DNA of 64,000 nt from Mesorhizobium sp. GTDB taxonomy: Bacteria; Pseudomonadota; Alphaproteobacteria; Rhizobiales; Rhizobiaceae. Of the stretch, positions 35,760-44,387 are shown piece by piece. The notes under the pieces were generated by a model. It was not told where the DNA came from. It was given only the letters and a program-made list of their open reading frames with translations, and searched no databases. The position numbers were made by a program, and so were the translations under genes. The DNA is taken from NCBI GenBank assembly GCA_004017275.1, contig SAKE01000015.1, forward strand, positions 62,001-126,000, read 5' to 3'. The first letter of the stretch is position 1, and the number at the start of each line of letters is the position of its first letter.

Positions 35760-36080
35760 CTATCCCAGAACATCCGTCGCCTTGTGTGGATGTTCGACGC
35801 CGTCGGCGAACACCACATCGGCCTCCGAATTGTCCGTACGCAGCGCCAGTATCGCTTGGTAGGCTGGTGAATTGTACCATCCGTGCACATGCTGCCTGTC
35901 GGGGAATTCGATGATGATCAGATGGCCAGGCCAGCTGTTCTCGATCACCTCCACATCGCCGCCATGAACCAGAAAGCGGCCGCCGAAAGGTTTCAGCGTG
36001 GCATCGATCTTGTGCAGGTACTCGACGATCTGCGGCCCCATCGTGGCTTGGCGCATATGGGCAACGGCGTAAGTGGTCAT
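35760..36080 (-). CDS. DUF1330 domain-containing protein
   Basis: A 106-residue small protein with a ferredoxin-like dimeric alpha/beta-barrel pattern. IVEYLHKIDATLKPFGGRFL, IIEFPDRQHVHGWYNSPAYQ and AILALRTDNSEADVVFADG are typical of DUF1330. MTTYAVAHMR at 36080 has AAAGGGAG eight bases upstream. The biochemical role is unknown. It converges with metW. Confidence 0.88.
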   Translation of the reverse strand: MTTYAVAHMRQATMGPQIVEYLHKIDATLKPFGGRFLVHGGDVEVIENSWPGHLIIIEFPDRQHVHGWYNSPAYQAILALRTDNSEADVVFADGVEHPHKATDVLG

Positions 36081-36229
36081 GATTGTACTCCCTTTGGATC
36101 GAAGTCGACCCGGCCTCCTAAGGGCAATCTGCCGAAACACCGATCTCAAAGCGATTACGTCTGAGGTAATGGGGTACATGTTAGCCAGTACGGCGGGCGC
36201 CTCCGCCTAGCGCGCAAAATCGGCTAAGC

Positions 36230-37045
36230 CTACCGGTCAAGTTCGGGAAAATAGGGATCCGATAAGAATCGCCTGTCCCGCTCGCCTTGCAGACAGTCTA
36301 TCGGCGTGGCCGCGTCGATGGGGATGATCCCGGCCTTGTCCCGAATGCCGCTTACTTCGAGGATCAACTTGCGCCGGATCGCCGTCGAGAATTCGGCGGC
36401 CGCATAGATCGGCAGCACGAAGGAACCGGGGCCTCCGGTCACGCACTGCGCATAATATTGGTCGAGATGACTGAAGGTGGGCGACGGGCTGATCAGGATT
36501 GGCAGGCCATTGACGACGATGCCTTTTGCGGTCGCCACATCACGCGTCACGGTGACAGGCGGCCCGATATTGTTCGGACCGTCACCCGAAATATCGATGA
36601 CGCTGCGTTTGCCCTCGAAGGAAGTGCGATCGAAAAGCTCTGTGCCAAAGGCCAGCGCACCGGAAATCGAGGTGCCGCGGAAGCTCCGGAACGGGCGGGC
36701 CGCGACCTTGTCGGCGAAGCTGTTGGCGCTCTCTGCACTGTCGATGATCTGCCAGCCGATGATCGCGTCGTCGCGCACCGTGCCGGCCCATTCGAAATAA
36801 GTGAGCGCGATGCGGCCCGTGGCGCCGCCGCGGACAGCCTTGATAAAGTCCGGATGCCGCAGCGCCTCGACATAGCCGGCGCGCTGCAAGGCGAACTCCT
36901 TTTCGTCCATCGACAGCGAGATGTCGACCGCCAGCACCAGCTCGACGTCGACGTCGACGGCAAGCGCATCCGGCGGCGAGGCGGCGGGAGCAGCCTGGGC
37001 ACAGACAAGACAGGCAAGCAGGCGCAGAGCATCAAGCATGGCCAT
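36230..37045 (-). CDS. DUF1194 domain-containing secreted von Willebrand A-like protein
   Basis: A 271-residue protein with a signal peptide (MAMLDALRLLACLVCAQAAP) and one von Willebrand factor A-like domain. The metal-site DxSxS motif is in LAVDISLSMDEKEF near residue 42, and a second acidic segment DISGDGPNNIG lies near 153. GTSISGALAFGTELF supplies the conserved threonine region. Such domains bind protein partners through a divalent metal. The partner is unknown. The gene is separated from the ABC gene behind it by 79 bases. Confidence 0.83.
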   Translation of the reverse strand: MAMLDALRLLACLVCAQAAPAASPPDALAVDVDVELVLAVDISLSMDEKEFALQRAGYVEALRHPDFIKAVRGGATGRIALTYFEWAGTVRDDAIIGWQIIDSAESANSFADKVAARPFRSFRGTSISGALAFGTELFDRTSFEGKRSVIDISGDGPNNIGPPVTVTRDVATAKGIVVNGLPILISPSPTFSHLDQYYAQCVTGGPGSFVLPIYAAAEFSTAIRRKLILEVSGIRDKAGIIPIDAATPIDCLQGERDRRFLSDPYFPELDR

Positions 37046-37124
37046 CGCCAGGGTTGTTTCTCCCGAAGAGCTTCCCTCGCGATCGCGGCAAAATAAAGCT
37101 TTGCACCGACAATCCGAACAGCGC

Positions 37125-38972
37125 CTATGTATTGTGGCGAGCTGCGACTGGCGGCGGTTCTATCGCGCCGGCCCTGACGCGGGCGGGCTTCAGAGCCGGC
37201 GCACCGGAATCCTTGACGATCGTCAACGCGCGCGCAAAGAACTGATTGTTGTGCTGGCCGCGGCCGATGTTGAGGATCGCGGTCCCGGGCAAGCGCTTCC
37301 CGAGCATCGACAGCACCCGTCTTAGCGACGGGCCGTCGAACGCATCCAGGGCTTCGTCGATGATCACCCATTTCGGCTGCCGCAAGGCAAGCCTGGCGAA
37401 GGCCAGCGAACGTTGCTCGTCATCGCCCAGCTCGTGGTCCCAGCGCCGGGTGCGATCAATCGACGACGACAACCGTTCCAGACCGACCTCGGCAAGCACC
37501 GCCGAAATGTCTGCATCGCTCGCCGGCGCAGGTCCGTCCGGGTGATCGAGGACCTCGCGCAATGTACCGGTCGGGAAATAAGGAACGCGCGGCACGAATA
37601 TGGGGGTTTCTCCCGCCGGCAGTCCGATCCGTCCGCTTCCCCACGGCCACAATCCGGCAAGAGCGCGGAAGAACAGCGTCTTGCCGGCGCCCGGATCACC
37701 GGTGATCATGACGCGCTCGCCGGGGCGGATTTCGACATGCTGGTCGGCGAGCCTGGCGCAACCCTCCGGCGAGGCGACTTTAAGCTTCTCGAAAGTCAGG
37801 TTGCCATTGGCGTTCTCGCCGAAGAAGATGCGCTTTTCCGTGTCGTGCAGCACATCGGTTTCATTGAGCGCGATGCGGAAATCGGCGACGCGCATCAGCG
37901 TGGCGCGCCAATCGGCAATGCCGCCGATGTTGTTGATGAACCAGCGCAGGGACGAGTGGACCTGATTGAAGGCGCCGACCGCCATCATCAGCCCGCCAAA
38001 GCTGATGTCGCCTGCGAAATAAACCGGCGAGGCGACCAGGATGGGTGCCACGACGGTGATCCAGCCATAGGTATCGGTCACCCAGGACAGGTTGATCTGG
38101 GCGCTGTAGATGCGCCGCATGGCACCCAGCACCGTGCCGAGGTCGAGTTCAAGCCGTCGCCTGGCGTCGGGCTCGCCACGATACAACGCAATGGCATCGA
38201 CATTCTCGTTGACGCGCACCATCGAGGAGCGCAGCTCGGCCTCGCGCGTGTAGCGATCGCTGTTCAGGCGGATGAGCGGGCGCCCGACCAGCCAACTCAG
38301 CCAGGAGGCGGTGCCGGCATAGAGGATGGCGGCCCAAACCATGTAGCCCGGTATGGCCAGCGAGGTCCCGCCAATGTGGAACACGAAGCCCGAGGACAGT
38401 TCCCACAGCACGCCGACGAAGGACACGAGCAGGATGCACGACTGCAGCAAGCCGACGCCGAGATCCGTCGACAGGTCGGAAAGATGCGCGGCGTCCTGCT
38501 GCATGCGCTGGTCCGGATTGACGCCGATGGCGCCCGCATTGGCCAGCCGAAAGGCGCGCGCCGGCCGCATCCACTGGTCGATCAGGTCCAGCGTCAGCGC
38601 CTCGCGCAGCTTGAGCCTGATCATCTGGTTGAGCCAGGTCTGGCCGACGTTGAGCACCAGAAGTCCACCGGCTATTGCCGCAAAGACGAGAAGCTGGTGC
38701 AGGAAGGCCGCCATGTCGCGGCGGGCGAGCGCATCGTAGAAAGGCTGATTCCATCGGTTGAGCAGAACCTGGCCGATCGACGTCGCGATGATCACTGCCA
38801 TGATGCCGACCGATGTCCACAGCAACCACTTGCGAACCGGCGATCCCGCCAGCGCCCGCCGGATTGTCGCCACCTGATCGCTCAGGCTGCTTGCTTCGAT
38901 CGCCACGGCAACCGGCTGAACGGCGGCGGCATTGTCCGGTTGATCAGCCATAGCCGAGGTCCTTGCGTTCAT
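37125..38972 (-). CDS. ABC transporter, fused permease/ATPase of the YddA/SbmA type, with atypical signature
   Basis: A 615-residue protein with an ABC_membrane_2/SbmA-BacA-like membrane part (about residues 45-370, six helices) followed by an ATPase domain. NRWNQPFYDALARRDMAAFL and NPDQRMQQDA are hallmarks of the family that includes YddA, BacA and the peroxisomal ABCD proteins. Walker A is GDPGAGKTLFFRAL near 425 and Walker B is WVIIDEALDAFD near 545. The usual LSxGEQQR signature is changed to LGDDEQRS and the D-loop to DAFD. Substrates could be peptides or fatty acyl compounds. An alternative start is 38951. Confidence 0.85.
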   Translation of the reverse strand: MNARTSAMADQPDNAAAVQPVAVAIEASSLSDQVATIRRALAGSPVRKWLLWTSVGIMAVIIATSIGQVLLNRWNQPFYDALARRDMAAFLHQLLVFAAIAGGLLVLNVGQTWLNQMIRLKLREALTLDLIDQWMRPARAFRLANAGAIGVNPDQRMQQDAAHLSDLSTDLGVGLLQSCILLVSFVGVLWELSSGFVFHIGGTSLAIPGYMVWAAILYAGTASWLSWLVGRPLIRLNSDRYTREAELRSSMVRVNENVDAIALYRGEPDARRRLELDLGTVLGAMRRIYSAQINLSWVTDTYGWITVVAPILVASPVYFAGDISFGGLMMAVGAFNQVHSSLRWFINNIGGIADWRATLMRVADFRIALNETDVLHDTEKRIFFGENANGNLTFEKLKVASPEGCARLADQHVEIRPGERVMITGDPGAGKTLFFRALAGLWPWGSGRIGLPAGETPIFVPRVPYFPTGTLREVLDHPDGPAPASDADISAVLAEVGLERLSSSIDRTRRWDHELGDDEQRSLAFARLALRQPKWVIIDEALDAFDGPSLRRVLSMLGKRLPGTAILNIGRGQHNNQFFARALTIVKDSGAPALKPARVRAGAIEPPPVAARHNT

Positions 38973-39090
38973 TGCTGAAACCGGTTGGGGAGACTTGAAG
39001 GCGTCCGTCGTTCAAATGGACTGCCAGATGGGCTGTCAGTCCACCTACGACAGATAGGCGGGAAAAAGACCGCAGGCACTCTTGCCGTGA

Positions 39091-39879
39091 TCACGAAGCC
39101 GTCACCCGCGCAACCGATGGCTCGGTGTCTCCGGCCTCATTGCGACGGCCAAGCCGGGTGGCGCCATGCGGCGACAGCACCGGCACGAAGACGCGGCGCG
39201 AGGCGCGCTGGGCGACCGGCACGCCTTGATAGAGCCGCTTCTGCGCCTCGACGACGATGACCCCGGAAAAGATCGGCCACAGCCGCCGGCCGGCGCGTTC
39301 CAGCACATTGTGGAACCGCATCATGAAACGCCGCCGTGATGGCGGAAAGAACAGCGCATCGGACCACGCGGCGGGCGTGAAATTCGCCTCGCGCAGCAAT
39401 TCGGTGAGCTGCCCGCGCGAAAAGGGCCGGCCATTGCCGAATGGGGTGTGCTCGAAGCGTGCCCAGACGCCACGCCGGTTGGGCACGACGATGACGACGC
39501 GACCCGCCGGCGACAGCACGCGCCAAATCTCGTTCAGCGTTTCGCGCGGGTTCTCGACATGTTCAAGCGAATGGACGAGCAACATGCGGTCGATGCAGGA
39601 ATCGACCAGCGGCAGTTCTTCGTCGAAGACCAGTGCCGTCGCCGTAGGCCCTGTCGCCGGCCACACCACCGCACCTTGCGTTGCCGGCATGAAGGCGAAG
39701 ACCCGCTCGGCGTCGGTTCCGAAGCGCTCCAGCCATGGCAAGGTGTAGCCGAGACCGACCAGCCGCTCGTTGGGTACGGCTGCCCATATCGACGACAACG
39801 CCATTGTGATCGAACGTTCGGCGAACCGGCCGAGCGTTGTCGAATAGAAGGAGCGAAGATCGACGATGTCGGAATGCAT
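39091..39879 (-). CDS. Class I SAM-dependent methyltransferase
   Basis: A 262-residue protein. The core around MLLVHSLEHVENPRETLNE and RVLSPAGRVVIVVPNRRG matches methyltransferase type 11 motifs; the GxGxG motif I is poor (LVGLGYTLP near residue 40), so cofactor binding is less certain. It carries a basic C-terminal tail (SRRVFVPVLS then RLGRRN). It is read away from gloB across about 100 bases, an arrangement I associate with rhizobia. The methyl acceptor is unknown. Confidence 0.8.
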   Translation of the reverse strand: MHSDIVDLRSFYSTTLGRFAERSITMALSSIWAAVPNERLVGLGYTLPWLERFGTDAERVFAFMPATQGAVVWPATGPTATALVFDEELPLVDSCIDRMLLVHSLEHVENPRETLNEIWRVLSPAGRVVIVVPNRRGVWARFEHTPFGNGRPFSRGQLTELLREANFTPAAWSDALFFPPSRRRFMMRFHNVLERAGRRLWPIFSGVIVVEAQKRLYQGVPVAQRASRRVFVPVLSPHGATRLGRRNEAGDTEPSVARVTAS

Positions 39880-39978
39880 GGCAGGGATGTAGCCGTGATA
39901 TCAGCGGGTTTCAACAACATGCTGGGATGACATCCGCGCGCCAGCGCCCTATGTCTGCGGCGACAACGGAGAGATGCG

Positions 39979-40746
39979 ATGCCGGTCGAAATCGAACAGT
40001 TCATGTGCCGCAGCGACAATTTCGGCGTCCTGGTGCATGATCCCAAAAGCGGCCAGACCGCAATCATCGACGCGCCCGAGGAAGCGCCGATCCTGGCCGC
40101 GCTCAGGCGCACCGGTTGGACGCCGACGGCGATCCTGACCACGCATCACCATGTCGACCACGTCGAGGCCAACCTGGCGCTGAAGGAGCGCTTCAAGCTG
40201 CGCATCGTCGGCCCGGAAGCCGAAAAGGCGAAGATCCCCGGCATCGACGAGACCGTCGAAGACGGCTCGGTTCTCCATCTTGGCGATGAAAAGATCGAAG
40301 TGATCGCCACGCCCGGCCACACCGCCGGCCACGTCTCCTACTACCTGCCCGCGTCGAATGTGGCATTCACCGCCGACACGCTGTTTGCGCTGGGCTGCGG
40401 GCGGCTGTTCGAATGCAAGCCGCCGGTCATGTACGATTCGCTGAAAAAGCTGGCTGCACTTCCGGCTGAGACGGTCATCTATTGCGGCCACGAATACACG
40501 CTCGCCAACGCCCGTTTCGCCCTGACCGTCGACCCGACCAATTCGGCATTGAAGGAGCGTGCTGCCAAGATCGAAAAGCTGCGCGCCGACAACAAGCCGA
40601 CGCTGCCGACGACGATCGGCGAGGAGCTGTCGACCAATCCCTTCCTGCGCTGGCACGATCCGGCGATCCGCAAGCATCTCGGCCTGGAGAAAGCCTCGGA
40701 CGCCGAGGTTTTTGCCGAAATCCGCAAACGCAAGGACAACTTCTAG
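39979..40746 (+). CDS. gloB: Hydroxyacylglutathione hydrolase (glyoxalase II)
   Basis: A 255-residue metallo-beta-lactamase-fold enzyme that hydrolyses S-lactoylglutathione, the second step of methylglyoxal removal. The metal motif [10 protein letters not shown] is near residue 56; further ligands are in [12 protein letters not shown], the aspartate of TADTLF and CGHEYT. The C-terminal helical HAGH-type domain (residues 170-255) includes [12 protein letters not shown], which is diagnostic. Length matches the family. A DUF985 cupin gene follows by 23 bases. Confidence 0.95.
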   Translation: MPVEIEQFMCRSDNFGVLVHDPKSGQTAIIDAPEEAPILAALRRTGWTPTAILTTHHHVDHVEANLALKERFKLRIVGPEAEKAKIPGIDETVEDGSVLHLGDEKIEVIATPGHTAGHVSYYLPASNVAFTADTLFALGCGRLFECKPPVMYDSLKKLAALPAETVIYCGHEYTLANARFALTVDPTNSALKERAAKIEKLRADNKPTLPTTIGEELSTNPFLRWHDPAIRKHLGLEKASDAEVFAEIRKRKDNF

Positions 40747-40769
40747 ACCCCGAGGGTATCGTAGGCGCC

Positions 40770-41204
40770 ATGACCAGTTCGGCCGAAATCATCGCGACGC
40801 TCGGCCTGAAACCGCATCCGGAAGGCGGCTGGTACGCAGAGACCTTTCGCGATAGCGCTGGCGGCCCGCGCGGTCATTCGACCGCGATTTACTTCCTGCT
40901 GGAGCAGCATCAGGTTTCGGCCTGGCATCGGGTCAAGGACGCCGCCGAGGTCTGGCATTTCCATGCCGGCGCCCCGCTGGCGCTGACGATGTGGGAAGAA
41001 GACGGCCCAAAGGTTGATCAGGTCATAGAGCAGGTGCTCGGCATCGATCTCGCAGCCGGTGAGCGGCCGCAGATCGTCGTACCGGCAGGCTGGTGGCAGT
41101 CGGCGCGCAGCCTGGGTGAATGGACGCTGGTCGGCTGCACCGTCGCGCCGGGCTTCGAGTTTGCCGCCTTTGAGCTGGCCGAACCCGGCTGGCAACCGAA
41201 ATAA
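40770..41204 (+). CDS. DUF985 cupin-like protein
   Basis: A 144-residue beta-barrel protein. LKPHPEGGWYAETFRD, STAIYFLLE, WHRVKDAAEVWHFHAGAPL and VPAGWWQSARSLGEWTLVGC are strongly typical of DUF985. Members bind small ligands, but their function is not established. It lies 23 bases after gloB on the same strand and may be co-transcribed with it. Confidence 0.9.
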   Translation: MTSSAEIIATLGLKPHPEGGWYAETFRDSAGGPRGHSTAIYFLLEQHQVSAWHRVKDAAEVWHFHAGAPLALTMWEEDGPKVDQVIEQVLGIDLAAGERPQIVVPAGWWQSARSLGEWTLVGCTVAPGFEFAAFELAEPGWQPK

Positions 41205-41211
41205 CCCTGAC

Positions 41212-41892
41212 TCAATAAGAACCCAAATTTAGCAAGAACCCAAGGGCAATCGCGAGTTGGGCGGCGTAGTACAGCGTCCAGACCGCGAAACGCATCCAGA
41301 CGCGATGCGGCGAGATGGCGGCCACCAGGAATTTTTCCGCCGCCAGCAGCCCGTCCGATGCCATGAACAACAGTGCGCCGCCGACAATCGAGACGCTGCC
41401 TGTCGTCAGCGCCGAAACGCCCATCGCCAGGATCGCAGCGGTATAGACGGTGATCGGAACGCGCAGGCTTGGGCCGACGCGCCGCCACAGCGCCACCAGC
41501 ATGACGAGTGCAAAGACGGCCATTGCGAGCGCAATCGCTCCGCGCCACGATTCAGCGCCGAGCACTCCCAGTCCGCTACCGCTGCGCAGGAACAGCGCGA
41601 CATAGACGATGTGCGCGATGAGAAAACTGGCCAGCCCGCCGAGAAAGGCCTTTTCGCCGTCGCGCGACAGGAAGGCGTCGCCAACGGCGCTGAACGCAAG
41701 GGCTGCGACCAGCAACTGCGGACCGCCTTGCAGTGCCGCCAGCACGGCAAGCAGCGCCACGGCGAGCGTCTTTGCCGCCGAGCGGGCAAGCGTCGGCGGC
41801 ATGCCTAATGTGAACGCATAGATCACCGCCGCCACCAACGAAAAGATCAGCGTCGCATTGGCGTTGGAGTCGATGCCGCCTGGAAACGGCAT
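41212..41892 (-). CDS. YhhN/TMEM86-family membrane protein (lysoplasmalogenase-like)
   Basis: A 226-residue protein with about eight hydrophobic segments covering nearly the whole length. AVGDAFLSRDGEKAFLGGLA near residue 67 carries the conserved acidic pair of the family, and ALLFMASDGLLA near 175 a second aspartate. Mammalian TMEM86 hydrolyses lysoplasmalogens; the bacterial activity is mostly unproven. It starts two bases after the stop of the YddG-like gene on the same strand, so the two are translated together. Confidence 0.83.
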   Translation of the reverse strand: MPFPGGIDSNANATLIFSLVAAVIYAFTLGMPPTLARSAAKTLAVALLAVLAALQGGPQLLVAALAFSAVGDAFLSRDGEKAFLGGLASFLIAHIVYVALFLRSGSGLGVLGAESWRGAIALAMAVFALVMLVALWRRVGPSLRVPITVYTAAILAMGVSALTTGSVSIVGGALLFMASDGLLAAEKFLVAAISPHRVWMRFAVWTLYYAAQLAIALGFLLNLGSY

Positions 41893-41894
41893 CG

Positions 41895-42830
41895 TCACGC
41901 CCGGGCTCCGCCTTCGGATGCCCGGGCTCCGCTTTCGGATGCCCCGGCTCCGCTTTCGGTCGCGGACGGCTTGCGCAGGAACAGTGACTTTGCCGCCAGC
42001 GCCGCACCGCCGGTGATCAGCACGCAGGCGGCGAGGATGCGCAGCGACGGCTCGGCGACGCCGGCCGCGATCAGCACCAGCGTCGACAACAGCGGCGCGG
42101 CGTAGCTTGCGGCACCCAGCACCTGGATGTTGCCGCGCTTGACGCCGATGTCCCAGGCATAGAAGGCGGCCCCGACCGGCATCAGGCCGAGGCCGAGCAC
42201 GGCCAGCCACTGGCTGACGCCGTCAGGCAAAACCGTTTCCTCCAGCGCCAAATGGCAGGCGAGCGACAGCACCGCAGTGGCGGCGCAGAACCAGGTGACG
42301 ATGCTGGTCGGCACCGACGGGAAGCGCCGCGACAACAGCGAATAGGATGACCACAGCAAGGCGCAAACGGCGGCCATGGCATAGCCGAAGGTGTAGCGAG
42401 CGTCGAAGGCCAGCCCGCCGCCCTTGGTGACGATCAGCACCGTGCCGGCAAGGCCGAGCAGCGCGCCGACGACATGGTTCCAGGCCAGCCGCTCACCCGG
42501 CATCAGCGCCGAACCGAGCACGATCAGCAGTGGCCACAGATAGGCGATCAGGCTCGCTTCCACCGCCGGCGCGTTGCGCAGCGCGGTGAAGTAGAAGAAG
42601 TGGTAGCCGAACAGGCCGGCAATGCCGATCAGCCAAACTTGCGGCGGTATCTTCTGGCTTTTGTCGGGTGCCGGCATGAACAGCCGCGCAACGACCCCTA
42701 CCCCGGTGCCGATCGAGAAGGTGATTGCCGACAAAAGGAACGGCGGCACCTGGCCTGATGCATCGGTGAGCAGCGCCAGCAGCGCCCACATGGCGACCGC
42801 CGAAAACCCGATCAGTGTTGCGCGCGCCAT
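41895..42830 (-). CDS. EamA-family exporter, YddG-like
   Basis: A 311-residue protein of ten hydrophobic segments in two EamA repeats. It resembles YddG, the aromatic amino-acid exporter: ATLIGFSAVAMWALLALLT at the start, HFFYFTALRNAPAVEASLIA, LWPLLIVLGSALMPGERL, and VLGLGLMPVGAAFYAWD. The substrate is inferred only from this resemblance. The last 25 residues are a degenerate repeat of ESGARAS encoded by three 21-base tandem units. It is followed by the YhhN-type gene after two bases. Confidence 0.83.
   Translation of the reverse strand: MARATLIGFSAVAMWALLALLTDASGQVPPFLLSAITFSIGTGVGVVARLFMPAPDKSQKIPPQVWLIGIAGLFGYHFFYFTALRNAPAVEASLIAYLWPLLIVLGSALMPGERLAWNHVVGALLGLAGTVLIVTKGGGLAFDARYTFGYAMAAVCALLWSSYSLLSRRFPSVPTSIVTWFCAATAVLSLACHLALEETVLPDGVSQWLAVLGLGLMPVGAAFYAWDIGVKRGNIQVLGAASYAAPLLSTLVLIAAGVAEPSLRILAACVLITGGAALAAKSLFLRKPSATESGAGASESGARASEGGARA
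41899..41961. repeat. Three tandem 21-bp repeats in the 3' end of the YddG-like gene
   Basis: Units run 41899-41919, 41920-41940 and 41941-41961. The first two differ at one base, the third at a few more. The unit is GCCCGGGCTCCGCTTTCGGA+T on the plus strand. Because 21 is a multiple of three, the reading frame is kept and each copy adds seven residues, roughly SESGARA, to the cytoplasmic tail. Confidence 0.85.
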
Positions 42831-42862
42831 TCTGTCTCCATGGTGCGCGTGTGGCGCCTCGC

Positions 42863-43651
42863 CTATTGTACCGCTTCGAAACGCCCGGCACTGATGGTCA
42901 AGGTGCCGATCTGCGTGCCCACCGTGGCACGGATCGGCGCATATACGCCGGTTTGGCCGAGTGGTGCAAACGTCACCATCATGCGGCTTTTGTTCTTGAG
43001 ATAGTTGAGCGCCTTGCGCCCCTTTCGATAGCCTGCCACCGGCTCGAATCCCATCCGGCAGGTGACCGTATCGCCCTTGTAGCCCGGCACCGAGATCGTG
43101 CCTTTCGACGCGTAGGTCAGTGTCAGGTCGGCGCGCATCTCGCCGTCATAGAACTTCACGGTGCGGCCGCAGACCTGGTCGAGACTGTCGGCATGGATGA
43201 CGGTGGCGGCCATCGGATCGAGCACCGAGGCTAGGTCACCGGCGCTGATCGGCACCCAGCTGTTGGGGTCTCGTTTGCCCGGCGCCGGAATGACCTGCGT
43301 CGAGGCGACCGTGCCGTTGGCAAAGCGGATATCGACCACCGATGCCTTCTTGCCGGAGGTGTAATCGGCACGGAATGCCTGCGGCACCATCTTCTTGCCC
43401 GCAATCGTGCCTTTGGAAGAGACAGTGCCACGCGTGTCGTCGAACAGCTTGGCCAGACCCGCCGCTGTGACGCTGCCTTCGATCGCATAGGCGCCGTTCT
43501 CGTAGCGGCTTGAAAACGTTGATTTTGCTATCGAAAGACCAAGGAACGAGACCGTGTACTCGCCCTTGAACGACTGCGGCGAGGCAGCTGTGGCGGCGGA
43601 CGGCAAGGCAATGGCAAGCATGGCGACAACGGCATGAGACGAACGGAGCAT
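42863..43651 (-). CDS. DUF3108 domain-containing periplasmic protein
   Basis: A 262-residue exported protein. The signal peptide MLRSSHAVVAMLAIALPSAA is cleaved probably after ATAA near residue 23. The mature part begins FKGEYTVSFLGLSIAKSTFS and continues with alternating beta-strand sequence, as in DUF3108. Two cysteines (VCGRT and TCRMG) may form a disulfide. MLRSSH at 43651 is preferred over the start 18 codons upstream because it gives a clean signal peptide. Function is unknown. Confidence 0.83.
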   Translation of the reverse strand: MLRSSHAVVAMLAIALPSAATAASPQSFKGEYTVSFLGLSIAKSTFSSRYENGAYAIEGSVTAAGLAKLFDDTRGTVSSKGTIAGKKMVPQAFRADYTSGKKASVVDIRFANGTVASTQVIPAPGKRDPNSWVPISAGDLASVLDPMAATVIHADSLDQVCGRTVKFYDGEMRADLTLTYASKGTISVPGYKGDTVTCRMGFEPVAGYRKGRKALNYLKNKSRMMVTFAPLGQTGVYAPIRATVGTQIGTLTISAGRFEAVQ

Positions 43652-43799
43652 GACGGGATCGGGTCCTTGATTTTCGGCCGGAGGCGGGCGACTCCAGTCT
43701 GGCATGTCCCTATGAGACCGCTTATAGGATGAATTCCGGCCTTAATATGAAAATGCCGGGTGCGCCGGTGGGCAATGCAGGAGCTGGGCAAGCCGGAGC

Positions 43800-43828
43800 T
43801 TGACGCCTCGGCGAAATGCAACTATGGA
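43800..43828 (+). promoter_or_regulatory. Sigma-70 promoter of rpmB
   Basis: TTGACG (43800-43805) and TATGGA (43823-43828) are separated by the ideal 17 bases. The predicted start near 43835 leaves a leader of about 90 bases before the rpmB ATG. This is the best -35/-10 pair found in the window. Confidence 0.55.
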
Positions 43829-43925
43829 ACGCCAACTTTTTCCATAAGGCCGCCTGACCAGAACCGCGCGCCACCCGGCGTGGGCACAAAGGTTTGGCAG
43901 ACCCCGAGAACTGAAGGTTAGAACC

Positions 43926-44222
43926 ATGTCCCGCACCTGCGAACTCACTGCCAAGGCAGTCATGTCCGGCAACAATGTGAGCCACGCCAACAACAAGACC
44001 AAGCGTCGCTTCCTGCCGAACCTCGTCAATGTGACGCTGATTTCGGAAGCGCTGAACCAGAATGTGCGCCTGCGCATCTCGGCCAACGCGCTGCGTTCGG
44101 TCGAACATCGCGGCGGCCTCGACGCCTTCCTGGCCAAGGCCGACGTCAAGGAATTGTCGCAGCGCGCGCGTCTGCTGAAGAAGCAGATCGCCAAGAAGGT
44201 CGCCGAACAGGCTGCCGCTTAA
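43926..44222 (+). CDS. rpmB: 50S ribosomal protein L28
   Basis: A 98-residue basic ribosomal protein. [20 protein letters not shown] and [15 protein letters not shown] are strongly conserved in L28, and [20 protein letters not shown] is typical of alphaproteobacteria. The usual N-terminal zinc CxxC pair is absent, as in many proteobacterial forms. It has its own sigma-70-type promoter. A perfect stem-loop follows the stop by about 30 bases. Confidence 0.97.
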   Translation: MSRTCELTAKAVMSGNNVSHANNKTKRRFLPNLVNVTLISEALNQNVRLRISANALRSVEHRGGLDAFLAKADVKELSQRARLLKKQIAKKVAEQAAA

Positions 44223-44252
44223 CCTCGTTCAAAGGCGGGGGACGACCGCCCT

Positions 44253-44271
44253 GGCCAACTTCTTGTTGGCC
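44253..44271 (+). terminator. Stem-loop after rpmB, weak terminator candidate
   Basis: GGCCAAC-TTCTT-GTTGGCC is a perfect 7-bp stem with a five-base loop, 31 bases after the rpmB stop. No T-run follows (TAGGC), so rho-independent termination is doubtful. It may instead protect the rpmB mRNA 3' end. Confidence 0.4.
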
Positions 44272-44354
44272 TAGGCATCGGATCGAAGCTGCAAGGTTTT
44301 GGCAATCCGGTGCTCAAATACGAAGCGAGCGTGATCCGGTTTCGGTAGGCGCTC

Positions 44355-44387
44355 CGCTGGTTCCATTACCCAGGATAAAAAAATGAC
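44355..44387 (+). ncRNA. preQ1-I-like riboswitch overlapping the start codon of the queuosine precursor transporter
   Basis: CTGG (44357-44360) and CCAG (44370-44373) form P1 around TTCCATTAC. The tail GATAAAAAAATG supplies the A-rich strand. Loop CAT (44364-44366) can pair with the ATG start codon (44383-44385), at the place where preQ1-I loop UAG pairs with tail CUA in Bacillus. The cytosine before the 3' P1 strand (44369) matches the ligand-pairing position. The ribosome-binding AGGA (44372-44375) is in P1. The next gene is a known preQ1-regulon member. The motif is tiny, so a covariance search is decisive. Confidence 0.7.

Noticed and set aside
37413-38978. Plus-strand open frame opposite the YddA-like ABC gene
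   Set aside because: It is the antisense shadow of a gene with clear Walker motifs.
44253-44271. Stem-loop after rpmB as a firm terminator
   Set aside because: The stem is perfect but lacks a T-run, so it is only listed as a weak candidate.
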